Below are positions 49,789-60,557 of a stretch of 64,000 nucleotides of DNA, piece after piece. The notes beneath the pieces are model-generated. The model made no database searches and had not been told where the DNA came from. It was given only the letters and a program-made list of their open reading frames with translations. A program made the position numbers and the translations under genes. The stretch is taken from the NCBI GenBank assembly GCA_016200485.1, contig JACQEP010000010.1, forward strand, positions 370,805 through 434,804, given 5' to 3'. Source of the stretch: Gammaproteobacteria bacterium (GTDB lineage: Bacteria; Pseudomonadota; Gammaproteobacteria; Tenderiales; Tenderiaceae). Within the stretch, counting starts at the first letter, position 1, and the number at the start of each line of letters is the position of its first letter.

Positions 49789-50931
49789 ATGGAATTAAAA
49801 GATTACCTAAAAATCATGGTCATGAAGGACGCCTCAGACCTGTATTTCACCACCGGCGCCCCCGTCAGCGCCAAGATCCAAGGGCAGCTCATCGCGATTG
49901 ATAAAGTTGCGCTCGAACCTGGTCGCGTCGAAGAAATCGCCAATGGCATCATGACCGCAGATCAACGCGAAGAATTCCGTGTCCGACCGGAAATGAATCT
50001 GGCCATTTCCGAAACCGGCATCGGCCGTTTCCGCGTCAATATCTTCAAACAACGCAATCAAGTCGGCATGGTCATCCGCGCCATCAAGATGGATATTCCG
50101 AGCTGGGAAAGCCTGGGATTGCCCGCAGTGCTCACCAAATTAATCATGCAAAAGCGCGGCTTGATTCTGTTTGTTGGCGGTACTGGCTCAGGCAAATCCA
50201 CTTCACTTGCCGCACTCATCGATTATCGCAACACCAACTCGGCCGGGCATATTATCACTATCGAAGACCCGATCGAGTTTGTTCACAAACATAAAAAATC
50301 CATCGTCAACCAGCGCGAGGTCGGCGTTGACACACTCACCTTTGAAGATGCACTGAAAAACACTTTGCGTCAGGCACCTGATGTCATCCTGATTGGTGAG
50401 ATACGTGACGCGAAAACCATGGAACACGCCATCGCCTTCGCCGAAACCGGCCACTTGGCGATTTCGACTCTGCACGCCAATAACGCCAACCAAGCCTTCG
50501 ATCGCATCATCAACTTCTTCCCGGAAGAACGGCACAAACAATTGCTGATGGATTTGTCACTGAACGTGCGCGGCTTTGTTTCGCAACGACTGGTACCCAC
50601 CGTCGACGGCAAACGCGCCGCCGCGATTGAAGTGCTGCTCGGCACCCCCATGATCGCCGACCTGATCCTCAAGGGCGAAATTCACACCATCAAAGAAGTC
50701 ATGGAGAAATCGGAGAACGTCGGCATGCGTACCTTTGATGGCGCGCTTTATCATCTCTACAAAGAAGGAAAGATCACCCTCGAAGAAGCGATACGCAACG
50801 CCGACTCCGCCAACAACCTGCGGCTGCGCATCAGCCTCGAGGAAAAAGGCGGCAAGATTGAAAACGAAAGCGGTCTCAAACTCGCCGACAAGGATGATCC
50901 GGCTGACGGGCTATCGCTCGTCAAAGATTAA
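49789..50931 (+). CDS. pilU: Twitching-motility ATPase PilU/PilT family
   Basis: Hexameric secretion ATPase of 380 residues that helps retract type IV pili. Visible are Walker A GGTGSGKST at 130-138, the Asp box ITIEDPIEFVHKHK, Walker B APDVILIGEIRD and the His box HLAISTLHANN. The extended C-terminus (residues 345-380) and KKSIVNQREVGVDT favour PilU over PilT. No pilT partner lies next to it in this window. Confidence 0.92.
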   Translation: MELKDYLKIMVMKDASDLYFTTGAPVSAKIQGQLIAIDKVALEPGRVEEIANGIMTADQREEFRVRPEMNLAISETGIGRFRVNIFKQRNQVGMVIRAIKMDIPSWESLGLPAVLTKLIMQKRGLILFVGGTGSGKSTSLAALIDYRNTNSAGHIITIEDPIEFVHKHKKSIVNQREVGVDTLTFEDALKNTLRQAPDVILIGEIRDAKTMEHAIAFAETGHLAISTLHANNANQAFDRIINFFPEERHKQLLMDLSLNVRGFVSQRLVPTVDGKRAAAIEVLLGTPMIADLILKGEIHTIKEVMEKSENVGMRTFDGALYHLYKEGKITLEEAIRNADSANNLRLRISLEEKGGKIENESGLKLADKDDPADGLSLVKD

Positions 50932-51128
50932 TGGGGCGAGGCATTAGCCACATCGATACCCACTCATTAGCATCCACCTTACTTATCGGGTCAGTGGGCC
51001 TACGAACGACAGATAAGTGGCTCGACGCAATCGTGTACGAGATGAAACCCAGATGCAAATCGCCTCAAGGATGAAATTTTAATTGTCAGCCGATATACTG
51101 AAGCCTGTCTATTCAGGTTAAAACCACT

Positions 51129-51308
51129 ATGACGCTCCAGAACCTTAGAGCCAGACGCCAGAAAATAATCGAAATCGCGAAACGCTACCATGCGGCCAAC
51201 ATTCGCGTCTTTGGTTCCGTTTCTCGCGGAGAAGCCACCGAAACCAGCGATATCGATTTTCTGGTCTCTTTTTTACCCGGTGCCAGCCTGCTTGACCAAG
51301 CCCGGTAG
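51129..51308 (+). pseudogene. Truncated MNT-type nucleotidyltransferase (antitoxin-like)
   Basis: Frame of 59 codons starting MTLQNLRARRQKIIEIAKRY, with the nucleotidyltransferase signature GSVSRG and, after ten residues, DID (GS-x10-DxD). MNT proteins usually have about 100 residues. This one ends at LLDQAR, where the TAG lies inside the left REP of the RAYT unit, and the missing C-terminal half is not found on the other side. No HEPN toxin partner is present. It is therefore read as a relic disrupted by the insertion. Confidence 0.78.
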
Positions 51309-51328
51309 GGTGCGCTATGCGCACGCGG
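51305..51328 (+). repeat. Left REP flanking the RAYT gene
   Basis: It begins GTAGGGTGCGCTATGCGCAC and is followed by GCGG. It forms a small hairpin around GTGCGC-TA-TGCGCAC-type pairing. Its complement with one mismatch is at 51894-51917. TAG at 51306-51308 is the stop of the truncated nucleotidyltransferase. Confidence 0.88.
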
Positions 51329-51350
51329 AACAAATCGCTAAGATACCGCT

Positions 51351-51893
51351 ATGTCTTACTACCGCCGCTCACGTGTTCCTGGCACAATCTATTTCTTCAC
51401 GGTAAATACTTATCGCCGACAGCGCATTTTGACGCATCCTGAAGTGATCAATGCACTGCGAAAAGCTCTCCGGAGCGTTCGTGCACAACATCCGTTCCGC
51501 ATTGATGCGTTGGTGATTTTGCCGGACCATTTACATGCCCTTTGGACCTTGCCTCCGGGTGATGCCGATTACGCAACGCGTTGGAGCTTGATCAAACGCC
51601 AGGTTTCCCAAGCATCACGACATCTGATTACTCACGAACAAAATGACTCGCAAAAGAAACGGCGTGAGATTGGTTTCTGGCAACGGCGATATTGGGAGCA
51701 TCAAATCCGGAATGACACCGATTTTACCCGGCATGTGGATTATGCGCATTACAACCCGGTTAAACATGGGTTGGTGGCGCAGGTGCGTGATTGGCCACAC
51801 TCGACATTCCATCGTTATGTTCGATTGGAAATGTGTCCGCTCGACTGGGGCGGTGGTGATGTTATTACGGCCGGGGATGGGTTTGGCGAATGA
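51351..51893 (+). mobile_element. REP-associated tyrosine transposase (RAYT)
   Basis: Y1/IS200-like single-strand transposase of 180 residues. It starts SYYRRSRVPGTIYFFTVNTY and carries the HUH metal motif LPDHLHALW (His60, His62) and the catalytic tyrosine in HVDYAHYNPVKHGL (Tyr131), followed by WPHSTFHRY. These are the RAYT marks. It is flanked by inverted REPs at 51305 and 51894, a solo REP-RAYT unit. RAYTs spread REP sequences; this is the likely source of at least the GTAGGGTGCG family. The frame is intact, so it may be active. Confidence 0.93.
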
Positions 51894-51917
51894 CCGCGTG
51901 CGCATGGCGCACCCTAC
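51894..51917 (-). repeat. Right REP flanking the RAYT gene
   Basis: On the minus strand it begins GTAGGGTGCGCCATGCGCAC and is followed by GCGG, 23 of 24 bases identical to the left REP and in inverse orientation. It starts on the base after the RAYT stop codon. The unit 51305-51917 is about 613 bp. Confidence 0.88.
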
Positions 51918-51925
51918 ATGTTCAC

Positions 51926-51954
51926 AAAATAAAAAAGCCCCGCATTGCGGGGCT
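51926..51954 (-). terminator. Rho-independent terminator after groEL
   Basis: On the minus strand, GCCCCGCAATGCGGGGC (a 7-bp GC stem with a 3-nt loop) is followed by TTTTTTATTTT. It lies 32 bp beyond the groEL stop. This is the clearest intrinsic terminator in the window. Confidence 0.92.
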
Positions 51955-51986
51955 TCTCATTACAACAACTTAGCGCCAGGGCTGGC

Positions 51987-53663
<1,677 letters not shown>

Positions 53664-53693
53664 TTAACTTAAAAGTACTGATAATTTTGTAGC

Positions 53694-53984
53694 TTAGGCT
53701 TCAACCACAGCCACGATGTCTTCTTCGCGCATCACCAGCAGGGCTTCGCCCTCAACCTTGATCTCAGTGCCGGAATATTTGCCGAACAGAACCTTGTCAC
53801 CCACCTTCACGTCCAGGGGACGGACATCGCCGCTATCGGTGATTTTGCCCTTACCGACGGCAATCACTTGGCCACGGATCGGTTTTTCGGTTGCGCTGTC
53901 TGGAATGACGATGCCACCCGCGGAGGTACGTTCTTCTTCCTGACGACGAATCACGACGCGATCGTGTAAAGGACGCAATTTCAT
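53694..53984 (-). CDS. groES: Co-chaperonin GroES (Hsp10)
   Basis: Lid subunit of the GroEL chamber, 96 residues: [21 protein letters not shown]..., with mobile-loop [13 protein letters not shown] and [14 protein letters not shown]. Two ATGs are available, 53990 and 53984. The second is chosen because the AAGGAG site is eight bases from it and only two from the first. The operon promoter lies upstream next to the CIRCE. Confidence 0.96.
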   Translation of the reverse strand: MKLRPLHDRVVIRRQEEERTSAGGIVIPDSATEKPIRGQVIAVGKGKITDSGDVRPLDVKVGDKVLFGKYSGTEIKVEGEALLVMREEDIVAVVEA

Positions 53985-54046
53985 TTTCATTTCTCCTTAA
54001 ATATCAATCAGATTGCTTGATTTATCTTTGCGACAAGCAAGAATTG

Positions 54047-54073
54047 TTAGCACTCACTACTTGCGAGTGCTAG
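54047..54073 (-). promoter_or_regulatory. CIRCE element (HrcA operator) of groESL
   Basis: TTAGCACTC (54047-54055) and GAGTGCTAG (54065-54073) are separated by exactly 9 bp, matching TTAGCACTC-N9-GAGTGCTAA in 17 of 18 bases. It ends about 60 bp before groES. It predicts repression by HrcA, encoded elsewhere, with release on heat shock. Confidence 0.95.
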
Positions 54074-54107
54074 TTATGATAGTGGCGAAACGGCCAAAGT
54101 CAAGGGG

Positions 54108-54170
54108 GCCGCCCCGAGAGGCGGAGGAGGAGCCCCACGAAAGTGGGGATCCGACCCTCGGTGGGGCGGC
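54108..54170 (-). repeat. GC-rich dispersed repeat, well-preserved copy
   Basis: On the minus strand it runs from GCCGCCCCACCGAGGGTCGG through CCCCAC-TTTC-GTGGGG to CCTCTCGGGGCGGC. It matches the copy at 62393-62452 in almost all positions. The ends and centre can pair into one long hairpin. It lies directly upstream of the CIRCE, between groES and fxsA. Confidence 0.85.
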
Positions 54171-54226
54171 GATCCGCCCGTTCCTCTTAAAACACCGAAG
54201 ATGCCTAAATTCTTGGATTTTTTGCT

Positions 54227-54262
54227 CCTCCCCGCGTCTTTGCGCCTTTGCGTTGGGTTTTT
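54227..54262. repeat. Single arm of the CCAACGCGGAGACGC repeat family
   Basis: It contains CCCGCGTCTTTGCGCCTTTG and CGTTGGG, the right-arm form of the element at 1771-1930. No left arm is present nearby. It ends close to the fxsA stop codon. Confidence 0.7.
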
Positions 54263-54268
54263 AAATCT

Positions 54269-54763
54269 TCAGCGCGGCGGCTGGTCCTCGCGCCGGTATT
54301 CACCCTCCAACACGCGCTCGCCGGATGCTTGCGGGCGAACGCCTGGGCCACGTGGCGGCTGGCCGGTGGCGGATTTAATAAGACGCCGGATCACGGCCCG
54401 GCGCACGGGCGGAATCATCAGCACCAAGGCAACGGCATCGCTGAGCAATCCCGGCACCAGAAACAAGACTCCGGCCACGACCATGACCAATCCCTCCAAC
54501 ATCCCCATCGCCGGCGTTTCGCCGCGCGCCAGGGCGGCACGTACCCGTTCGGCGGTGGCCATGCCCTGACTCTGGATCAGGCTGACGCCAAACAGACCGA
54601 CGACGATCACCCATAAAACGACCGGCCAGGCGCCAAAGATGCCGCCCGCTTTAATAAGGAGATACAGCTCCAGCAGCGGGAAGACCAGCAACAATAAAAA
54701 GGGAACGCGTGAGACAAACATGGGTATATGGAATTCGCTAAAAGCGGGAAGTATATCACCCAC
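54269..54763 (-). CDS. fxsA: FxsA-family membrane protein
   Basis: Small inner-membrane protein of up to 164 residues. Hydrophobic segments lie at about 16-37, 44-62 and 87-113, with FPLLELYLLIKAGGIFGAWP and ATAERVRAALARGETPAMGMLEG between them, and a charged soluble tail. In E. coli, FxsA eases exclusion of phage T7 by plasmid F; its normal role is unknown. GTG 54763 has a good AAGGA site; ATG 54721 is the start expected from family length. Next to groES, as in many gammaproteobacteria. Confidence 0.88.
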   Translation of the reverse strand: MGDILPAFSEFHIPMFVSRVPFLLLLVFPLLELYLLIKAGGIFGAWPVVLWVIVVGLFGVSLIQSQGMATAERVRAALARGETPAMGMLEGLVMVVAGVLFLVPGLLSDAVALVLMIPPVRRAVIRRLIKSATGQPPRGPGVRPQASGERVLEGEYRREDQPPR

Positions 54764-54810
54764 ATCCTTCTGTTTTGCGCTCCGGCCCGGCTTGGGGTAT
54801 CTTGCCGCCC

Positions 54811-55146
54811 ATGAATCCCGAATACTGCACCGTGCTTTGCACCTGCCCGGATGAGGCCTGCGCCCACCGGGTCGCCGATCACCTGGTGAGCAACCAGCTG
54901 GCGGCCTGCGTCAACATCGTGCCCGGCCTGACCTCGGTTTACGTCTGGAAGGGGCAGACCGAGCACAGCGCCGAACTGCTGCTGATCATCAAGACCCGTA
55001 GTGAATTATTTACCCGGCTGGAGACGGCGATCCGCGAGCTGCATCCGTATGAACTTCCGGAAATCATTGCAGTCCCAATTACTCTGGGATCAGCAGCCTA
55101 TCTAGATTGGATCGCGCAATCGACCCAAGCCCGCACCTCGGCCTGA
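54811..55146 (+). CDS. cutA: Divalent-cation tolerance protein CutA
   Basis: Trimeric ferredoxin-fold protein of 111 residues. It shows CTCPDEACAHRVADHLVSNQLAACVNIVPGL..YVWKG and HPYELPEIIAVPI, the family core. ATG 54811 is chosen over a TTG at 54775. It is linked to copper tolerance in E. coli, but the true function is unsettled. Divergent from fxsA and 22 bp before dsbD, with which it is usually paired. Confidence 0.93.
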   Translation: MNPEYCTVLCTCPDEACAHRVADHLVSNQLAACVNIVPGLTSVYVWKGQTEHSAELLLIIKTRSELFTRLETAIRELHPYELPEIIAVPITLGSAAYLDWIAQSTQARTSA

Positions 55147-55168
55147 TACTAACTATAACCAATAAATA

Positions 55169-57055
55169 ATGAGCAGCCACGGCCATAAAATTTTTCTGCG
55201 GTTATTAATGACAGCCCTGCTGCTGCCCGTGCTGTGGTTAACCCACGTCGCGCATGCCGAGGGCATCTTTGACAAACTCGGCAATGTTGGCCGCCAGCTT
55301 GGCATCGGCGCTAATGACGGCAATCCTTTTCTGCCCCCGGAAAAGGCGTTTATCTTTACGGCCGAGGTTAAAGATGATCACACCGTCACGGCACGCTGGG
55401 ATATTGCCGATGGCTATTATCTCTATCGCAACAAATTCAATTTTGAAATTTTAAATCCCGCCACGATTCAAGCAGGCACGCCTAGTTTTCCTCAGGGCAA
55501 GCAGAAGAAGGATGACACCTTCGGGCTGATGGAAGTCTACTTCCATGAAGTGAACGTCGAGCTGCCGCTACAGCGCAATTCAAATAGTGCAGCTACCAAT
55601 CTGACTTTAAAGGCCGTTTATCAGGGCTGTGCTGAAGCCGGTTTCTGTTATCCACCACAGACCCAAGAAATCACGTTGAGCTTGCCTGAAGTCGCGGCGG
55701 CTGCAACCACGCAAACACCTGCCAGCAACACTTCAAATTTTGTTTCGGAACAGGATCGTTATGCACGATCACTGGCGGAAAAGAGTTTAGCGCTGAATAT
55801 GCTGATGTTCTTTGGCCTGGGATTGCTGCTGTGCTTTACACCCTGCGTCTTCCCGATGATCCCGATTTTATCGAGCATTATCGCGGGCCAGGGCAGCGGC
55901 ATCACGACCCGCCGTGCATTCTTGTTGTCGCTGACCTATGTGTTGGCGATGGCGGCAACGTATACCGCTGCCGGCGTGGCTGCTGGCACGCTCGGCGCCA
56001 ATTTACAGGCCGTCTTTCAGAATCCGTGGATACTGGGCAGCTTCGCGATGCTGTTTGTTGTGCTGTCGCTATCGATGTTCGGCTTTTATGAATTGCAAAT
56101 TCCATCATCATGGCAAGGCAAACTCACATCAATGAGCAATCGCCAGCAAGGCGGTTCGTATTTCGGCGTTGGCATTATGGGCGTGTTGTCGGCATTGATT
56201 GTCGGGCCGTGTGTTGCCGCGCCATTGGCAGGCGCACTGATTTATATCGGCCAGAGCGGCGATGCCCTGCTCGGCGGTGCGGCCTTGTTTGCGCTGAGCC
56301 TGGGCATGGGCGCGCCGCTGCTGGTCTTTGGCACCTCCGCCGGAAAATTACTGCCCAAGGCCGGCGCCTGGATGAATGCCATCAAGGCGGTATTCGGCGT
56401 GATGTTGCTGAGCGTGGCGATCTGGATGATTGAACGCATCATACCTGCCGCCGTAGCGCTATTGTTGTGGGGAGCGCTGTTCATTGTTTGCGCCGTGTAT
56501 CTGGGTGCACTGGAACGGCTGCAACCTGAGGCGAGCGGCTGGCACAAACTGTGGAAAGGCGTGGGCCTGATCTTTTTCGTCTATGGTGGGGTATTGTTGG
56601 TGGGTGCCACCAGCGGTGGCAAGGATATCTTCCAGCCCTTGCAGGGATTAAGCATGGGTACGGCGCAATCCAGCCCTGCCAAAAACCATTTGCAGTTTCA
56701 ACGCATCAAGGGACTGACTGGGCTGGAGCAGGCCTTACAACAAGCGCGCGTTGCTGGAAAACCAGTAATGCTGGATTTTTATGCCGACTGGTGCATCTCG
56801 TGCAAGGAAATGGAAAAATCCACTTTTTCCAATACCGCAGTTCAAGCGATACTGGCGGATACTGTTCTGCTGCAAGCGGATGTGACGCTGAACGATGCCG
56901 AAGATCAGGCCCTGCTGAAAAGGTTTGGCCTGTTCGGGCCGCCGTCGATTCTCTTTTTCGACACGCAAGGTAATGAACTGCGACCATACCGGCTGGTCGG
57001 TTTTCTGGAACCGGCAAAGTTTGAGCAGCAAATTCGTGGTGCGTTTAAAAAATAA
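55169..57055 (+). CDS. dsbD: Thiol:disulfide interchange protein DsbD
   Basis: Carries electrons from cytoplasmic thioredoxin to periplasmic DsbC-type proteins and cytochrome maturation. The 628 residues show a signal peptide (1-30, AHA-EG), an N-terminal domain with paired cysteines in GCAEAGFCYPP, a membrane domain with CFTPCVFPMIPILSS and GPCVAAPLAGAL, and a C-terminal thioredoxin-like domain with YADWCISCKEME. All three cysteine pairs are intact. Confidence 0.96.
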   Translation: MSSHGHKIFLRLLMTALLLPVLWLTHVAHAEGIFDKLGNVGRQLGIGANDGNPFLPPEKAFIFTAEVKDDHTVTARWDIADGYYLYRNKFNFEILNPATIQAGTPSFPQGKQKKDDTFGLMEVYFHEVNVELPLQRNSNSAATNLTLKAVYQGCAEAGFCYPPQTQEITLSLPEVAAAATTQTPASNTSNFVSEQDRYARSLAEKSLALNMLMFFGLGLLLCFTPCVFPMIPILSSIIAGQGSGITTRRAFLLSLTYVLAMAATYTAAGVAAGTLGANLQAVFQNPWILGSFAMLFVVLSLSMFGFYELQIPSSWQGKLTSMSNRQQGGSYFGVGIMGVLSALIVGPCVAAPLAGALIYIGQSGDALLGGAALFALSLGMGAPLLVFGTSAGKLLPKAGAWMNAIKAVFGVMLLSVAIWMIERIIPAAVALLLWGALFIVCAVYLGALERLQPEASGWHKLWKGVGLIFFVYGGVLLVGATSGGKDIFQPLQGLSMGTAQSSPAKNHLQFQRIKGLTGLEQALQQARVAGKPVMLDFYADWCISCKEMEKSTFSNTAVQAILADTVLLQADVTLNDAEDQALLKRFGLFGPPSILFFDTQGNELRPYRLVGFLEPAKFEQQIRGAFKK

Positions 57056-57171
57056 TTTTTCACCACAGAGACACAAAGGGCACAGGGGTTTTGGTTGGGG
57101 ATGAAGCAGGACATACCCCTGCTTCCGAAGGATTTACAATTCTGTACACTCTGCGCCTCTGTGGTAAGAAA
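57056..57171. repeat. Inverted repeat element (CACCACAGAG family)
   Basis: The left end begins TTTTTCACCACAGAGACAC and the right end has CTCTGCGCCTCTGTGGTAAG, roughly complementary. It fills the dsbD-tlpA gap, including an inner CAGGGGTTTTGG / ACATACCCCTG pairing. It is of a different sequence family from the GTAG elements. Confidence 0.65.
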
Positions 57172-57193
57172 ATAAAATTAGGATGTTAAACAC

Positions 57194-57745
57194 ATGAAAC
57201 GACAAGTTGTGATCGCTGGCGCCATCGCCATCTTTGCTATTGGCGCCGTGGTCGGCACATATGCCATCAAGTCGATGAAGCCCGCCCCCGAATCGGTCCA
57301 AACGTCCAAGGCCAAGCTGATCGGCTCCGCCCTGCCGCCTTATTCGTTGTTGGCGCTGGATGGCGTGCGGGAACACAGCGCCCAATGGGAAGGCAAGGTC
57401 CAGCTCATTAATTTCTGGGCCACCTGGTGCCCGCCCTGTAAAAAAGAGATCCCTGCTTTGATCGACCTGCAAAAACGCTATGGCGCGCAAGGCCTGCAAA
57501 TCGTCGGCATTGCTCTCGATAACCGGGACGCGGTGAAGACCTATAGCAATGAGAATGGCATCAACTATCCAGTGCTGGTCGGCGATAATGATGCCGTCGA
57601 AGTAGCCCAACAGCTGGGCAATGATGTCGGGGTACTCCCCTACACGGTCATCGTCGACCGCGATAACCGTATCCAGGCGGTTTATTACGGTGAAATCGAT
57701 CCTGTGGCCACTGAGAAGGTCATTACCTCCCTGCTTCGTCCCTGA
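57194..57745 (+). CDS. TlpA/ResA-type periplasmic thioredoxin
   Basis: Membrane-anchored thiol reductase of 183 residues: an uncleaved or cleaved signal at 1-25, then an AhpC/TSA-type thioredoxin fold with WATWCPPCKKEIPAL (Cys79, Cys82), GIALDNRDAVKTY and the cis-proline region GVLPYTVIVDRDN. It likely receives electrons from DsbD just upstream. Targets might be cytochrome c haem sites or other exported thiols. Confidence 0.9.
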   Translation: MKRQVVIAGAIAIFAIGAVVGTYAIKSMKPAPESVQTSKAKLIGSALPPYSLLALDGVREHSAQWEGKVQLINFWATWCPPCKKEIPALIDLQKRYGAQGLQIVGIALDNRDAVKTYSNENGINYPVLVGDNDAVEVAQQLGNDVGVLPYTVIVDRDNRIQAVYYGEIDPVATEKVITSLLRP

Positions 57746-57748
57746 GTT

Positions 57749-57937
57749 TTAAAACCCAACGCGGACGAGTGCATGGATGCACGAGGTAGGGCATGCATGG
57801 AGCTGTTGCCGAGACGCAAAGGCGCGGAGGTTTTCAATGAGTTATTATTGGGAGCGATTTCCTTGCGAGGTATCACGAGAAAACTTTCTATCCTCCGGCT
57901 TTTCTTTGCGCCTCCGCGCCTTTGCGTTAGATTTTCT
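57749..57937. repeat. CCAACGCGGAGACGC-family inverted repeat, interrupted copy
   Basis: The left arm starts CCCAACGCG at 57755 and resumes GAGACGCAAAGGCGCGGAG at 57811. The right arm, 57903-57935, reads CTTTGCGCCTCCGCGCCTTT then GCGTTAG. The arms match the elements at 1771 and 63808. The break in the left arm is a 47-bp insertion. The whole 57746-58092 gap holds no gene. Confidence 0.75.
57764..57810. repeat. 47-bp insertion inside a repeat arm
   Basis: It begins GACGAGTGCATGGATGCAC and ends GGAGCTGTTGCC. GTGCAT-GG-ATGCAC forms a hairpin and GGTAGGGCATGCATGG follows. The host repeat is continuous on both sides when this stretch is removed, so it arrived later. Confidence 0.6.
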
Positions 57938-58092
57938 TGCTTCTGATTTTCAGAGGCGATTGTCGCCGAAATCTGGACAAATCGGCGGCGATCGTGACAA
58001 AATGCAGCCATTGCGGGGCACCCCACCCAGCGACGAATTCCCCTCTCGGCAGCAAAGGGGGGTAGGTTTCCTTAAGCAACTCGGGATAATTC

Positions 58093-58536
58093 ATGGCCAA
58101 CTTGCTCGTACTACACGGCCCCAACCTCAATCTGCTCGGCACTCGCGAACCCCATCTCTATGGGGCAACGCGCCTTGAGGATATCAACCGCCAGCTGGAG
58201 ACCACCGCCAAACAACAAGGCCACGCCCTGACCTGCTTCCAGAGCAATGCCGAACATGCCTTGATTGACCGGGTACAGGCAGCCGCCAAAGAAGGCGTGG
58301 AGTTCATCATCATCAATCCGGGCGGACTGACCCACACCAGTGTCGCGCTGCGCGACGCTTTCAGCGCGGTCAAGATCCCCTTTATTGAAGTGCATTTATC
58401 GAATATTCATGCCCGGGAGGAGTTTCGTCATCATTCCTATTTCTCGAGCATTGCCGTGGGCGTGATCTGCGGCTTGGGCGCGGAAGGTTACCTCCTGGCG
58501 TTACAGGCGGCAATGACACGCCTCTCTCAACCCTAA
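58093..58536 (+). CDS. aroQ: Type II 3-dehydroquinate dehydratase
   Basis: Shikimate-pathway enzyme of 147 residues that dehydrates 3-dehydroquinate. It starts [20 protein letters not shown] with the catalytic tyrosine in YG soon after, and has [15 protein letters not shown] and [19 protein letters not shown] with the active histidine. Normal length. It precedes accB by 22 bp, the usual gammaproteobacterial arrangement. Confidence 0.96.
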   Translation: MANLLVLHGPNLNLLGTREPHLYGATRLEDINRQLETTAKQQGHALTCFQSNAEHALIDRVQAAAKEGVEFIIINPGGLTHTSVALRDAFSAVKIPFIEVHLSNIHAREEFRHHSYFSSIAVGVICGLGAEGYLLALQAAMTRLSQP

Positions 58537-58558
58537 TTAACCATCACAAGGTAATAAC

Positions 58559-59020
58559 ATGGACATACGCAAAGTCAAAAAACTCATCGAACTGCTGGAA
58601 GAATCCGGCATTGCGGAGATCGAGATCCGCGAAGGCGAAGAGAGCGTCCGCATCAGCCGCCAGAATCCAAATGCGCCGATGATGCCAATGACCTACATGA
58701 TGCCCCCTGCCGGACAGGCCGCAGCAGCAGCGCCTGCTGCCGCACCCGCCGTTAGCGCCGAACCCGCCAAATCTGCCGCACCTACCGGTCACACCGTGAA
58801 GTCGCCGATGGTTGGCACGTTCTATCGCTCAGCGTCACCGGGTGCCAAGCCCTTCGTCGATGTCGGCCAATCCGTAAGCGCTGGCGAGACACTGTGCATC
58901 ATTGAGGCGATGAAAATGCTCAATCAAATCGAATCCGACAAGGCGGGCAAAGTCACCGCGATTCTGGTCGAGAACGGTCAGCCGGTGGAATACGGCCAAC
59001 CCCTGTTTGTCATCGAATAA
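58559..59020 (+). CDS. accB: Biotin carboxyl carrier protein of acetyl-CoA carboxylase
   Basis: Carrier of 153 residues. The N-terminal part ([23 protein letters not shown]) is followed by an Ala/Pro-rich linker at about 58-80 and the biotinyl domain with [10 protein letters not shown], the lysine being the biotin site. The thumb loop [17 protein letters not shown] is also present. AAGG lies before the ATG. It acts with AccC downstream in fatty-acid synthesis. Confidence 0.97.
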   Translation: MDIRKVKKLIELLEESGIAEIEIREGEESVRISRQNPNAPMMPMTYMMPPAGQAAAAAPAAAPAVSAEPAKSAAPTGHTVKSPMVGTFYRSASPGAKPFVDVGQSVSAGETLCIIEAMKMLNQIESDKAGKVTAILVENGQPVEYGQPLFVIE

Positions 59021-59081
59021 GCCGGCGCTTGTGGCCGCAAAACCCAACTACGCCGACCATCCCAATAAGTGACAAGACACT

Positions 59082-60428
<1,347 letters not shown>

Positions 60429-60437
60429 AGCCAGAGA

Positions 60438-60549
60438 AAAGGGCAAAGATAAAAGGGGAAAGGGAATGAGTGCGCCAAAGGCGCACGTTATGATTACCGG
60501 TCTTCAGCCGGCTCAGTCACTTTTATCTTTGCCCTTTCCCCCTTTCCCT
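60438..60549. repeat. Inverted-repeat element between accC and prmA
   Basis: AAAGGGCAAAGATAAAAG (60438-60455) has an exact 18-bp complement at 60520-60537. A smaller hairpin GTGCGCC-AAA-GGCGCAC lies at 60470-60486, and the element ends TTTCCCTGAATT. The layout is shared with the copy at 61428-61515. Confidence 0.75.
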
Positions 60550-60557
60550 GAATTAAT

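Noticed and set aside
51129..51308. Functional MNT/HEPN toxin-antitoxin pair
   Set aside because: Only half of the nucleotidyltransferase is present and no HEPN gene is seen on either side.
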